Positions 53,963-63,358 are shown, counted from the first letter of the stretch. The stretch: DNA of 64,000 nucleotides from Chromatiales bacterium (GCA_027032075.1 JALVOC010000111.1:40699-104698); one strand, 5' to 3'. Notes: generated by a model not told the origin, from the sequence alone. A program made the numbers and translations.

Positions 53963-55287
53963 CCTCGTTGAAATTCCGTCTCGGTCTGGGATTGATACTG
54001 AGCATGCTGGTAATGTTTGCCTTGCTGTGGTTCGGCCTGGGGAGTAGCGTACGCCAGCTGATGGAACAACAACTGGTTACGCGTCTGCAGCATGATGCGG
54101 AGAACCTTCTCGGCGGTGTCCGTTTTGATCGGCAGGGAAACTTCAAACTGCTTGAGCAACGTATCCAGGGAATATACCAGCAACCATTTTCCGGCCACTA
54201 TTTCATCGTGGAAATGGCGGGGATACAACTTCACTCGCGCTCCCTCTGGGATGAGAGCCTGCCGCTGCTGCAGGTTGCCGCGGGAAAGTCGGCTCAGCAG
54301 CGGATCAGTGGTCCGCAACAGCAACCATTGTTGTTATGGGTAAAGGGTTACCGCAAAGGTGGCAAATTGATCCGCATTGCCGTGGCGGAAGACATGACTG
54401 CGCTGGAAAATGCGATTCATGATTTTCAAAACCGGCTGTTGCTGTGGTTGCTTGCCGTCATCCTGCTCCTGTTGTTGATTCAGCGTTACATCGTGAGGCG
54501 AAGTCTGCGAAGTGTGATCGCCGCTGCCGATGAAGTCAATCGTCTGGAACATGCGGAAATCACCGTGCTGGATGAGTCCGTGCCGGAGGAAGTGCGTCCT
54601 CTGGTTCTGGCGATCAATAAATTACTGCAGCGGCAGCAACAACGCTTGCAGCGTTCGCGTGAGGCTTTGGGTAACCTGGCGCATGCGATCAAAACACCTT
54701 TGACCTTGTTACAGCAACTGGCGGAGGAAAAGCTGGCCGATGCCGATGATGAAAGCAGGCGGCAGTTGTCACGTTACAGCCGGCAAATCAACCAGATGGT
54801 CGATCAATCCCTGCGCCGCGCCAGACTGGCCGGGGACAGCCTGGGGGCAGGGCGGTTCGATCTCAGGCGAGATCTGCCTGCCTTGCTGGATACCCTGACG
54901 CGTTTATACCAGGACAAGGCCGTCACCCTGCAGCAGCAGGTGGATCAAACAGTGCAGTTGCCGTTCGAACAACAGGATGGCATGGAACTGCTCGGCAATT
55001 TACTGGATAACGCCTGGAAATGGGCCAACAGCACGGTTGCTTTCTCCGTTCGCGCTGACGCGGAAGGGATCAGTATAAGCGTGGAGGATGACGGACCGGG
55101 GGTGGATGAGGCGATGTTGTCTGAAATTGTCAAACGCGGTGTCAGGCGGGATGAGGAAATCCCCGGGCATGGTATCGGTCTGTCGGTGATTAAAAGTCTG
55201 GTGGAAGAACTGGATGGTGAAATCGAATTTGGCCGTGCAGCTACCCTGGGGGGATTCAAAGTGGAAATCAAATTCAGGAAAGGATGA
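53959..55287 (+). CDS. Sensor histidine kinase (QseC/PhoQ-like)
   Basis: A 442-residue membrane kinase. Two membrane helices (about 8-28 and 155-178) flank a periplasmic sensor of about 125 residues. The H-box is LGNLAHAIKTPLTLLQQL near residue 237; ATPase motifs are LLGNLLDNAWKWA, VEDDGPGVDEAM and GHGIGLSVIKSL. The start is GTG, overlapping the regulator's stop by four bases. The operon with cytochrome b and PepSY suggests it senses an envelope cue such as metal, haem or redox state. Confidence 0.9.
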   Translation: MTSLKFRLGLGLILSMLVMFALLWFGLGSSVRQLMEQQLVTRLQHDAENLLGGVRFDRQGNFKLLEQRIQGIYQQPFSGHYFIVEMAGIQLHSRSLWDESLPLLQVAAGKSAQQRISGPQQQPLLLWVKGYRKGGKLIRIAVAEDMTALENAIHDFQNRLLLWLLAVILLLLLIQRYIVRRSLRSVIAAADEVNRLEHAEITVLDESVPEEVRPLVLAINKLLQRQQQRLQRSREALGNLAHAIKTPLTLLQQLAEEKLADADDESRRQLSRYSRQINQMVDQSLRRARLAGDSLGAGRFDLRRDLPALLDTLTRLYQDKAVTLQQQVDQTVQLPFEQQDGMELLGNLLDNAWKWANSTVAFSVRADAEGISISVEDDGPGVDEAMLSEIVKRGVRRDEEIPGHGIGLSVIKSLVEELDGEIEFGRAATLGGFKVEIKFRKG

Positions 55288-55356
55288 GCTTCCTTGAAAT
55301 AGAATCAGAGTGCCCCTGCGGGAAAGACGATGACAGTAGCGTGTCCCTTCCTGGCG

Positions 55357-56010
55357 TCAGCCTTGTGACACGTTATCAGGGGATTCCATCTGGGCTTGCA
55401 GCAAATCCCAGGTATTCACCACCCGGCAAAACAGTTCGGCGGTGCGTTCCGCATCATAGACGGCCGAGTGTGCGTGTTTGGCATTCCAGTTGATACCGGC
55501 TGCCTCGGCGGCGCGGGCCAGGACCGTCTGCCCGTATGCCAGCCCTCCGAGGGTGGCGGTATCGAATGTACTGAACTGATGAAATGGCATTTTTTTCAAA
55601 CCGCAGCGTTTTACCGCCGCCTTGATGAAGCCGAGATCAAAAAAAGGATTATGGCCAACCAGAATGGCACGGCTGCATTTGGTCTCCGCCAGCAGTTCAT
55701 TGATCGGTTCAAAGATGTGCCGCAGTGCCTCCTCTTCCGGTTTGGCAAGTCGGAACGGATGGAAAGGATCAATCCCGGTAAAATCCAGGGCCTTGGGATC
55801 CAGTACCGAATTGGGGAAGGGCTCCACATGACAGGAAATGGTCTTGCCGGTTTCCAGCAGGCCGGAATTACCGACCATCACTGGCACAGCGGCGATTTCA
55901 AGCAGCGCATTGATGTCCGGATTAAAGCCGGCAGTTTCCACATCCACCACAATGGGCAGGAAACCGCGGAAGCGGGTGGCGATGCCGCGTGATGCGTTTG
56001 AGTCTGTCAT
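55357..56010 (-). CDS. rnt: Ribonuclease T
   Basis: A 217-residue DEDDh exonuclease that trims the 3' ends of tRNA and other stable RNAs. The first Asp/Glu pair is in PIVVDVETAGFNPDINALLEIAAVP, the next Asp in HNPFFDLGFIKAAV, and the last His/Asp in NAKHAHSAVYDAERTAELF. The length and N-terminus (RFRGFLPIVVDVET) are typical. It is convergent with the sensor kinase. Confidence 0.95.
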   Translation of the reverse strand: MTDSNASRGIATRFRGFLPIVVDVETAGFNPDINALLEIAAVPVMVGNSGLLETGKTISCHVEPFPNSVLDPKALDFTGIDPFHPFRLAKPEEEALRHIFEPINELLAETKCSRAILVGHNPFFDLGFIKAAVKRCGLKKMPFHQFSTFDTATLGGLAYGQTVLARAAEAAGINWNAKHAHSAVYDAERTAELFCRVVNTWDLLQAQMESPDNVSQG

Positions 56011-56150
56011 GACGACAGCATACCGGATGTTTCCAAAAAATGCGATGTAATCACCAGCATGCTTTGCTGGTATATCCGGGAAAGTCGCTTAATATTAAAC
56101 GTATATTCGACAGATGGCGGGGATGTATGGGCAGACTGATAATATGTGGC

Positions 56151-57035
56151 ATGAGTATGAGGCGAACGTTCACCAACCGATTTGCCGCTTCAGCCTGCGG
56201 TTTGTTGTTATTGCTATTTGCTATCTCGGTCGCCGCGGCGCAAAAAGGGATATTATGGCGAATCGACGGCGGGGCAGCTCGCCCGAGCTATCTGCTGGGG
56301 ACGATTCACAGTGATGACGAGCGGGTCACCCGTTTGCCCACACCCGTAGCAAAGGTATTCAGGCAGGCCGACAGTTTTACTGCCGAGATCAAAATGGATA
56401 TGCCGAATATCATGCAATCCACCCGCATGATGTTTTTTACGGATGAGACGCGCCTGGACGCATTGATCGATCCCCGCTCGTATCGGCAGCTCGTGAGTTT
56501 GCTGGCCGACTATGGCATGCCGGAATTTGCGGTACAAAAAATGAAACCCTGGGCCGCCGCTGCCACTTTGAGTCTGCCCAAACCCAAAACAGGGGTCTTT
56601 CTGGATATGATGCTTTATAACCAGGCCGTCGCTGACGGTAAAGCCGTTTACGGGCTGGAGACGGTGGCGGAGCAGGTCGGTTCGATGGAGGCCATACCCC
56701 AGGAGGTACAGATCGCCATGTTGAAGGATGCAATCAGGCAGCATCCACAGATCAACAAAATTGTTGATCAGCTAATCAAGGCCTATCTCGCCAGAGATCT
56801 GAAGAAGCTGGAAAGCATCAGTCAGGAAACCATGCAACAAGGTGATCATCGTGTAGTGGCTGCCTTTAACGAGGAGTTGCTGGTAAAGCGTAACCGGCGC
56901 ATGCTGAAGCGCATGTTGCCCCGTATTGAAGAAGGGAATGCGTTTATCGCCGTGGGTGCCATGCATTTGCCCGGTGAGACGGGATTGCTGCAGCTTCTGC
57001 GCCAGCAGGGTTACCGGGTAACAGCCGTATACTGA
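56151..57035 (+). CDS. TraB/GumN-family protein
   Basis: A 294-residue exported protein with a signal peptide (about 1-27, AASACGLLLLLFAISVAAA). The family signature GILWRIDGGAARPSYLLGTIHSDDERV contains the conserved GxxH. The second signature, IAVGAMHLPGETGLLQLLRQQGYRV, is at the C-terminus. TraB/GumN proteins are proposed metal-dependent hydrolases; the substrate is unknown. ATG at 56151 fits the signal peptide best; the frame is open upstream to 56040. Convergent with pyrC. Confidence 0.87.
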   Translation: MSMRRTFTNRFAASACGLLLLLFAISVAAAQKGILWRIDGGAARPSYLLGTIHSDDERVTRLPTPVAKVFRQADSFTAEIKMDMPNIMQSTRMMFFTDETRLDALIDPRSYRQLVSLLADYGMPEFAVQKMKPWAAAATLSLPKPKTGVFLDMMLYNQAVADGKAVYGLETVAEQVGSMEAIPQEVQIAMLKDAIRQHPQINKIVDQLIKAYLARDLKKLESISQETMQQGDHRVVAAFNEELLVKRNRRMLKRMLPRIEEGNAFIAVGAMHLPGETGLLQLLRQQGYRVTAVY

Positions 57036-57178
57036 ACGCCTATTTGGCGGATCCTTCTTAAAGTTATTTCCGGTGATGAAATGGTTGGGGGTGTGGAAGA
57101 CGTTTTTAAAGTACGCTGTCTGGTGACGCTGAGTCAGCATCTCCCCTCCGACAAGGGATTAATCAAACATCAGCCGTC

Positions 57179-58219
57179 TCAGGTTTCCGTTGCCGTTTTC
57201 CAGCTAACCGTTTCCCCTGCACGCAAGGGTACCAGCACATCGTCACCAAAGGGCATGGTTGCAGGCACTGTCCATGTTTGTTTGCTCAATGTGATTGTCC
57301 CGCTGTTTCGTGGCAGACCATAGTAAGCGGGACCGTGGATACTGCTGAAACCTTCCAGTTTTTCAAGGGCATTGGCGTGATCGAAAATTTCTGCGTAGAG
57401 TTCAAGTGCGGCATGGGCGCTGTACATGCCGGCACAGCCACAGGCGGACTCCTTTGCATGGCGCGGATGGGGGGCGCTGTCGGTGCCGAGGAAGAACTTG
57501 GCACTGCCGCTGGTGGCGGCTTCTATTAAAGCCAGTCGGTGGTTTTCCCGCTTTAATATGGGTAAACAGTAATGATGAGGAATAATGCCGCCCTTGAACA
57601 TGGCGTTGCGGTTCATCAACAGATGATGGGCGGTAATCGTGGCGGCGATGTTGTCTTCTGTCGCCTTGATGAATTCGACAGCCTGCCGGGTGGTAATGTG
57701 TTCCAGCACCACGCGCAGTCGGGGGAACCGTTGCAGCAAGGGGATCAAAACGGTTTCAATGAAGACGGCTTCCCGATCGAATATATCGACATCTTCATCG
57801 GTCACTTCTCCGTGAACAAGCAGTGGCAGTCCCAGTTCCTCCATCGCCTCCAACGCATCATAGGTTTGTGCGATGTCCGTGACTCCGGCGTCTGAATTCG
57901 TGGTGGCGCCCGCGGGATAATATTTCACCGCATGGATGTATGGATTGTCGACAGCCTCGCGGATAACATCGGGACTGGTGTTATCGGTAAGATAAAGCGT
58001 CATCAACGGTTCAAAAGACACCCCTTGCGGAACCGCAGCCAGGATGCGCTTACGATAGTCCAGTGCCTGTGCCACCGAAGTGATGGGCGGTTTGAGGTTG
58101 GGCATAATGATGGCACGGGCGAAACAGCGCGCTGAATCCGGCACGATGTTTTTCAGTACCGCGCCGTCGCGCAAATGCAGATGCCAGTCATCAGGCCGGA
58201 TAATCGTGATTTTGTTCAT
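57179..58219 (-). CDS. pyrC: Dihydroorotase PyrC (class II)
   Basis: A 346-residue zinc amidohydrolase of pyrimidine synthesis. Zinc ligands are in [10 protein letters not shown] near residue 14, the carbamylated Lys in [17 protein letters not shown] near residue 100, His in [19 protein letters not shown] and [10 protein letters not shown], and Asp in [16 protein letters not shown]. Length and motifs match the E. coli type. Confidence 0.97.
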   Translation of the reverse strand: MNKITIIRPDDWHLHLRDGAVLKNIVPDSARCFARAIIMPNLKPPITSVAQALDYRKRILAAVPQGVSFEPLMTLYLTDNTSPDVIREAVDNPYIHAVKYYPAGATTNSDAGVTDIAQTYDALEAMEELGLPLLVHGEVTDEDVDIFDREAVFIETVLIPLLQRFPRLRVVLEHITTRQAVEFIKATEDNIAATITAHHLLMNRNAMFKGGIIPHHYCLPILKRENHRLALIEAATSGSAKFFLGTDSAPHPRHAKESACGCAGMYSAHAALELYAEIFDHANALEKLEGFSSIHGPAYYGLPRNSGTITLSKQTWTVPATMPFGDDVLVPLRAGETVSWKTATET

Positions 58220-58357
58220 CTGGGGCGGTTCCTGGTGTTTCCCGTCGCATGCATTATGGGGCAGCCTGTGCTGATTTAGCCGCGTTTCACCTTATTATTG
58301 AACTTCTTGACCGTCGGCACAATAAAAAAGGAATCGTCGAAGTATCCTTGCGGCTAT

Positions 58358-59281
58358 TCATTCCTTGTTGGGAAAGACTTCCCTTGCTGCCCAGCGGGCA
58401 AATTCGCTGCGTGTGCAGCTGTTGGTGCTGCGCAACCCCTGGCCTTCCACGACCTGGTAAATCACCATGTCCTTGTCTGCATCCGAATGTCTGGCCTCAT
58501 CGATGATTTGTCTGACGGACCATTCACTTCCATGGCGGCCATTGGTGTAGTAATGGCCCAGGCGGATTTGTTCGGCGCTGAGGCGCTGATTTTCTGCGTG
58601 TTGAAGACTGAGGGTAAACAGTCTTTGCAAATCCGTCGTGGTGAGATCGACCATCAGATCCATATCTGTCAAAGCCTGTTCAATGTGTTGCTTTTCAAGC
58701 AGCATCGACGGTTTGGGCTGGCCGGCTGCCGGTGTGTCGGTAAAGCGCATCAGGCTGACAGGATAACGCCGCCAGGGAAAAATGCTGTTGAAAAACACAG
58801 CGGTGAGAAAGATCACAATGCTGTTGAGCAGGATGGGAGTCAATACATATTCATAGCCGAGTGCATGGATGGCCGGCCCACCGATTACCGCAGCGAGTGC
58901 AGTGGCGCCCCCCGGTGGATGGATACAGCCCAGCAGATGCATCGCGCCGATGGCCAGACCCACCGCGAGGCCGGCAGCGAGAAAGGTATCGGGCACCAGT
59001 TGGTAACAGGTGACACCCACAACCGCGGAGATCAGGTGACCACCGAATAATGCCCAGGGTTGGGAGAGGCGGCCGTGCGGCACGGCAAACAGCAGTACCG
59101 CCGATGCCCCCATGGAGGGCACAATCAGTGCGGCGCCGGAAGCTCCGGTGAACTGGTAACTGATGAAGGCGATGAGGAAAATCCCGGTAAAGCCTCCCAG
59201 GGTGGAAACCAGTTTTTCGGCGGTGCTGACGGTATCGGGTTCAATTGCGAAGAAGCGTTGGATGCGTTGGTACCAGGGCAT
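58358..59281 (-). CDS. HPP-family membrane protein with C-terminal cytosolic domain
   Basis: A 307-residue protein. The HPP signature CIHPPGGATALAAVIGGPA is near residue 120, within about four to six membrane helices (about 25-165). A soluble C-terminal part (about 190-307, LTDMDLMVDLTTTDLQRLFTLSLQHAENQRLSAEQIRLG) does not show a clear CBS pair. HPP proteins in cyanobacteria and plants have been linked to nitrite transport; here the substrate is unproven. Confidence 0.85.
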   Translation of the reverse strand: MPWYQRIQRFFAIEPDTVSTAEKLVSTLGGFTGIFLIAFISYQFTGASGAALIVPSMGASAVLLFAVPHGRLSQPWALFGGHLISAVVGVTCYQLVPDTFLAAGLAVGLAIGAMHLLGCIHPPGGATALAAVIGGPAIHALGYEYVLTPILLNSIVIFLTAVFFNSIFPWRRYPVSLMRFTDTPAAGQPKPSMLLEKQHIEQALTDMDLMVDLTTTDLQRLFTLSLQHAENQRLSAEQIRLGHYYTNGRHGSEWSVRQIIDEARHSDADKDMVIYQVVEGQGLRSTNSCTRSEFARWAAREVFPNKE

Positions 59282-59770
59282 GGGTTTTTATTCTCTGAGT
59301 GTTTTAATCTGGTATTTTACGATAAATTTCGTCCCAGGTTAAGTGCCGGGTGGTGATCAACAGATACAATCCGCAGTGCATGAACTGAAAAGCAAATGGA
59401 TCCTGAACCATCAAACCAGAGCGATAACCATGTTCGCATGGGATCTCTTTTCCGTGTGCCGGTCAGGGCACCTATGGAGAGGTTCAACCGCTGAGCGGAC
59501 TTGTTCAGCGTGACGGAAAACTTTTTTCACACAGTCAAAGAACGGCACCGAATCATCGTTAATATGGGTAATGTTTGTTTGGTGTCTATGAGCAGACATG
59601 TGCCACCCAAGCCTTCATCCTGCATGGCGTGCCTTGATATTTGTAAAAACATTGGTGGAGATTCTGCCGGTAAATTCAGCCGGGGCATGCCCCGCGGCTG
59701 ACGGTCATGTAAAAACCCCCTGGCCCTGATGCTCCTTTACCGTAAGGGTACTGGTAGTCGGAACGCCAGT
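59282..59770. other. Gene-free stretch before the acyltransferase gene
   Basis: About 490 bases without a convincing gene. A 62-codon minus-strand frame (59411-59599) has no recognisable product. At 59678-59701 there is an inverted repeat, CAGCC-GGGGCATGCCCC-GCGGCTG, without a T-tract, so it is not a standard terminator. It may be a decayed gene or the 3' region of the acyltransferase transcript. Confidence 0.4.
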
Positions 59771-60568
59771 TTAGTGTGCTGAAGTCAAGTGCTCCTGGTT
59801 CGCAACCCACCTCACAGGCAATCGTTGCTGGAAAGACACCGTTCCGCCCAGTATATCGATGAGTTCAAAAAAATCAGGCCTCTCACGATAAATATTCTCC
59901 AGCAAATCATCCACGCGGGCGATCATGGGTTGCCGTTTGCCGTGGTATTGCATAAGGGGGCCGATTTTCGTGAATCTTATTCCCAGCCGTGTCAGCAGCC
60001 GGTTCAACGACGGCTCCATCGCGGCATACCAGTAGGAGATTTTGTGTTTCTGGCTGACCGAGAAAAGCATCGCAATCAGGCCGAGAGAGATGTGAGGGAT
60101 GAGTTCCTTTGCCGCCTGCGCGTTGTCGTCTTCCTCATCGCCACATGAGCGTGCCTGGCTTGCTGTTACGCAAGAGATGTTTTTCAGGGACTGTTTGGAA
60201 ATAGCGAATCTTGATACTTCAGCGATATTGTGGCGGGAAAAATCAAATCGCCGTAACCTGGATTGGTCGAATACATGCCCGAATTGGCGTTCGATAGGGA
60301 AGTGGCGCTCCAGCTTCCGGTGGTTGGGCAGCACCAGGCGCACCACACCTAGTGGCTGGGCGGTCTGCTTGTGCCGGATGATGGAATGCACGGATTCATC
60401 GTCAAACTCGTCCGTTTCCAGCTTGTCCGAGAATCTGTCTGGATCCTCATAGCCACGTTCCTCGCAGTAGACTGCATATCGAAGCCGGTGCGCATCAAGC
60501 TTTTGTTTCGGATCGACTGCGTTTTCAGCGCTCAAGTGAGAACAAAAAAAATGTGCAAGACTTGCCAT
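59771..60568 (-). CDS. PEP-CTERM/exosortase-associated acyltransferase (N-acyl amino acid synthase family)
   Basis: A 265-residue GNAT-like protein of the family named for its link to exosortase systems. Family sequence is seen in KLDAHRLRYAVYCEERGYEDPD near residue 25, TDEFDDESVHSIIRH, and LGVVRLVLPNH. Relatives make N-acyl amino acids and are distantly related to acyl-homoserine lactone synthases. The start at 60568 has a perfect AAAGGAGG site six bases upstream, which rules out the longer frame to 60601. No exosortase gene lies in the window. It is divergent from an E1-nitroreductase fusion. Confidence 0.85.
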   Translation of the reverse strand: MASLAHFFCSHLSAENAVDPKQKLDAHRLRYAVYCEERGYEDPDRFSDKLETDEFDDESVHSIIRHKQTAQPLGVVRLVLPNHRKLERHFPIERQFGHVFDQSRLRRFDFSRHNIAEVSRFAISKQSLKNISCVTASQARSCGDEEDDNAQAAKELIPHISLGLIAMLFSVSQKHKISYWYAAMEPSLNRLLTRLGIRFTKIGPLMQYHGKRQPMIARVDDLLENIYRERPDFFELIDILGGTVSFQQRLPVRWVANQEHLTSAH

Positions 60569-60971
60569 AGTGCCTCCTTTCCTGGAATTTCCATGAAGCA
60601 ATTCTTATACTCCATGTAATTGTTTGTTTTTCCGTATTGCGGATATCCTTTCGGTAGCGAAAAGATTTGCCAGGTTCGTGAAATACTAAGGTTATTATTA
60701 ACAGAAAAACGAGACATATTACACAGCGCCACGCATTTCAATCGTTAACTTTGCCGCCAGAAGCCGTCATCGAATACCTGAAATCCGGGTGTGATTGGTA
60801 TGTCAGACAATCAATGGCGCCGATCGCTGTGGTGATGTCTGAACGAACAGTATGATTACCTAAACGGTCAAGGGCCCTGCTTCAGGAATGAATCAATTTT
60901 GTCGCTGCTCCGTTACACGGTAATGAAACGGGGCCACCGTGACTGAGATGTCGACCACCAGATAAGAGACG
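60569..60971. promoter_or_regulatory. Divergent promoter region between acyltransferase and E1-nitroreductase genes
   Basis: About 400 AT-rich bases without a gene. The acyltransferase leader (minus strand) contains CTTTTCG and CGAAAGG around CTAC, a small hairpin at about 60650-60664, with GGCAAATC just upstream. No lux-box-like palindrome or clear sigma-70 promoter is seen. Transcript starts for both genes must lie here. Confidence 0.4.
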
Positions 60972-62969
60972 ATGACGAACTGTTTTGATTATCACACCGC
61001 CTTCTCGCGGAATATTGGCTGGGTAACGGCAGCGGAGCAGGCGCTGCTGAGAACGAGAACCATCGCCATTGCCGGTATGGGTGGAGTGGGTGGCAGCCAC
61101 CTGTTGACACTCACACGTCTGGGGATCGGTTCCTTTCATCTTGCCGATCTGGATACCTTCGAGCTGGCAAATTTCAATCGACAGGCCGGAGCCAGTCTCA
61201 AGACCCTGGATGCGCAAAAGGTCGAGACCCTGGCGAACATGGCGCTGGATATCAACCCGGAGCTCGATATCCAACTGTTCCCCGCGGGGCTGGATGCGTC
61301 AAATACCGCAGAGTTTCTCAAAGGAGCGGATCTCTATGTCGATGGTCTCGACTTCTTTGCCGTCGAGGCCAGGCGCAGGGTTTTTGCCGGTTGTGCCCAA
61401 ATGGAGATCCCAGCGATTACCGCCGCTCCCCTCGGCATGGGGGCAGCGCTGCTGAATTTCCTGCCAGGCAGGATGACCTTCGAAGAATATTTTCAGCTGG
61501 AGGGGCACCCCGAGAATGAACAACTGCTCCGCTTCTTTGTGGGGCTGGCACCGGCGGGGTTACAGCAGGGATATCTGGTGGAACCCGCCAGCATCGATCT
61601 CGCCGGCCACAAAGGTCCCTCGACTTCCATGGGTTGCGAGCTCTGTGCAGGGGTGGCGGCGAGCCAGGCCTTGAAGATACTGTTGGGCCGGGGCAAGGTG
61701 CTGGCCGCCCCCCACGGACTGCAGTTCGATGCCTTCAGTAACAGGATGGCGCACACCTGGCGTCCTGGTGGTAACCGTCATCCGCTGCAGCGGTTGGCGC
61801 TGAAAATCGGACGTCGTAAGATACTGAACCGGCCAGCAGCGCCGCAGAAAGCGCCAGAGCCGTCGGTTGACCCCGGAAGTGTGACAGAAAAGATCCTCGA
61901 CCACGCCCGCTGGGCACCCAGTGGCGACAATACCCAGCCATGGCGATTCGAGATCCTTGGCGAGGATCGTTTTTTGATCCACGGAGCGGATACCCGCGAC
62001 TGGTGTGTCTATGATCTTGATGGACGGGCTAGCCAGATCGCCATCGGGGCATTGCTGGAGAATATCGATATCGCCGCAAGCGGCGAGGGCATGGATGCGG
62101 TATTCCATCTTCGTGAGGACACGCCGGAGACCGCCCCGGTCATTGAAGTGGTATTGGCGGGAAAGAACGGCAACGCATCCACCGAAGCCGATCCCCTCCT
62201 GCCTTACATCACGCTCAGGGTGACCCAACGCCGTCCTTTTGCAAGCAGACCGCTTCGCAAGGCGGATCAGGAATCACTCGATACGGCCGTTGGTCCGGGT
62301 TACCATGTGGTCTGGATTGAGCGTAAGGAAGCAAAGAGGAAAATGGCGCGCCTGCAGTTCAGGAACGCCCGCATCCGCCATACCATTCCCGAGGCATACG
62401 AAGTCCACCGGCGTATCATCCAATGGGATTCCCGATTCAGCAGGGACCGGATCCCGGACCAGGCGATCGGCCTTGATTCCGTCAACATCAAATCGATGCG
62501 TTGGGCGATGCAAAGCTGGAAACGGATTGCATTTCTCAACCGCTACTTCGCCGGAACCCTGATGCCCCGGGTTTTGCTCGATCTGATACCCGCACTCAAG
62601 TGTGCCGCCCATTTCGTTATCGTGGCAGACAAAGAACCCTCCTCGCAGCAGGATTTCATAGCAGGTGGAAGGGCGATGCAGCGCTTCTGGCTTACAGCGA
62701 CCCGCCTCGGGTTGCAGCTTCAGCCTGAAATGACGCCCCTGATATTTTCACGCTATGTGAAAGAAGGGCGACACTTCAGCAAAGATGCCCATGCAAACAG
62801 GGCCGCCACACGATTGCGAGACGATCTGGAATCGCTGCTAGGACGTGAAAACCTGAACGCGGCCATCTTCATGGGAAGGGTTGGCTATGGAACCTATCCC
62901 TATTCCCGCTCTGTCAGACTACCGCTGTCAGAATTATGGTTCGAAAAAACGACCCCCGTGCCTGAATAA
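60972..62969 (+). CDS. ThiF/E1-like adenylyltransferase fused to a nitroreductase-like domain
   Basis: A 665-residue two-domain protein. The N-terminal E1/ThiF domain (about 1-270) has nucleotide-binding GMGGVG at residues 35-40, DLDTFELANFNRQ at 59-71, and a late GCELCAG near 222. It lacks the second CxxC of MoeB/ThiF zinc sites. The C-terminal nitroreductase-like domain (about 305-660) opens with ARWAPSGDNTQPWRFEIL, the FMN-binding start of the family. E1 domains activate a carboxylate as an acyl-adenylate; nitroreductase-fold proteins oxidise or reduce with FMN, as in azole formation. The real substrate is unknown. It may act on the product of the divergent acyltransferase. Confidence 0.85.
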   Translation: MTNCFDYHTAFSRNIGWVTAAEQALLRTRTIAIAGMGGVGGSHLLTLTRLGIGSFHLADLDTFELANFNRQAGASLKTLDAQKVETLANMALDINPELDIQLFPAGLDASNTAEFLKGADLYVDGLDFFAVEARRRVFAGCAQMEIPAITAAPLGMGAALLNFLPGRMTFEEYFQLEGHPENEQLLRFFVGLAPAGLQQGYLVEPASIDLAGHKGPSTSMGCELCAGVAASQALKILLGRGKVLAAPHGLQFDAFSNRMAHTWRPGGNRHPLQRLALKIGRRKILNRPAAPQKAPEPSVDPGSVTEKILDHARWAPSGDNTQPWRFEILGEDRFLIHGADTRDWCVYDLDGRASQIAIGALLENIDIAASGEGMDAVFHLREDTPETAPVIEVVLAGKNGNASTEADPLLPYITLRVTQRRPFASRPLRKADQESLDTAVGPGYHVVWIERKEAKRKMARLQFRNARIRHTIPEAYEVHRRIIQWDSRFSRDRIPDQAIGLDSVNIKSMRWAMQSWKRIAFLNRYFAGTLMPRVLLDLIPALKCAAHFVIVADKEPSSQQDFIAGGRAMQRFWLTATRLGLQLQPEMTPLIFSRYVKEGRHFSKDAHANRAATRLRDDLESLLGRENLNAAIFMGRVGYGTYPYSRSVRLPLSELWFEKTTPVPE

Positions 62970-63017
62970 ATCGTATACATAAATCATTAATCATGGTCGC
63001 TCTTTTGTGGGGTTATC

Positions 63018-63123
63018 CCAGGTTTATCATCCTACGCGGACTGGCCGACCTGGCCGGGGTGCGTCTCACACAGGTTCAGCGATACGAGGCAGGTACAGCC
63101 CAGCCGATGCTGAACTGGGTTCG
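63018..63123 (+). pseudogene. Remnant of an XRE-family helix-turn-helix regulator
   Basis: The frame from 63018 reads RFIILRGLADLAGVRLTQVQ then RYEAGTAQPML, which is the core of an XRE/Cro helix-turn-helix (LA..AGV..TQ..RYE.G...P). The expected first helix and the C-terminal half are missing, and no proper start with a ribosome site is seen. It is most likely the leftover of a toxin-antitoxin or regulator gene. Confidence 0.6.
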
Positions 63124-63179
63124 CATATTTCCGGCCACTTCCGGAATTTATTATATATTACAATTGGTTAGGGTTTGAA

Positions 63180-63350
63180 ATGTTGGGATATACGAACAGA
63201 AAGTTAGGAAGATATACGAACAAGAGTCGTATTTTTCCAAAGGCAGTTAATGAGAAGTCGATTAAGTATTTGAATTTATTGACAGGTTTAGGGATAGTTG
63301 AAAAAATGTTTGATATATACGCCAAAGAGATATACAGCCTTCGGCCGTAG
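63180..63350 (+). CDS. Small basic hypothetical protein
   Basis: A 56-codon frame starting MLGYTNRKLGRYTNKSRIFP and ending KEIYSLRP, rich in Lys, Arg and Tyr. It carries the repeated peptide YTN(R/K)K. It has no recognisable domain and only a poor ribosome site. It ends nine bases before the cassette junction. It may be a remnant or a non-coding stretch that happens to be open. Confidence 0.25.
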   Translation: MLGYTNRKLGRYTNKSRIFPKAVNEKSIKYLNLLTGLGIVEKMFDIYAKEIYSLRP

Positions 63351-63358
63351 AATAAACT

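Noticed and set aside
60600..60700. Possible c-di-GMP (GEMM) riboswitch before the acyltransferase gene
   Set aside because: The GGCAAATC and GAAA elements are suggestive, but the conserved second half of the aptamer is absent.
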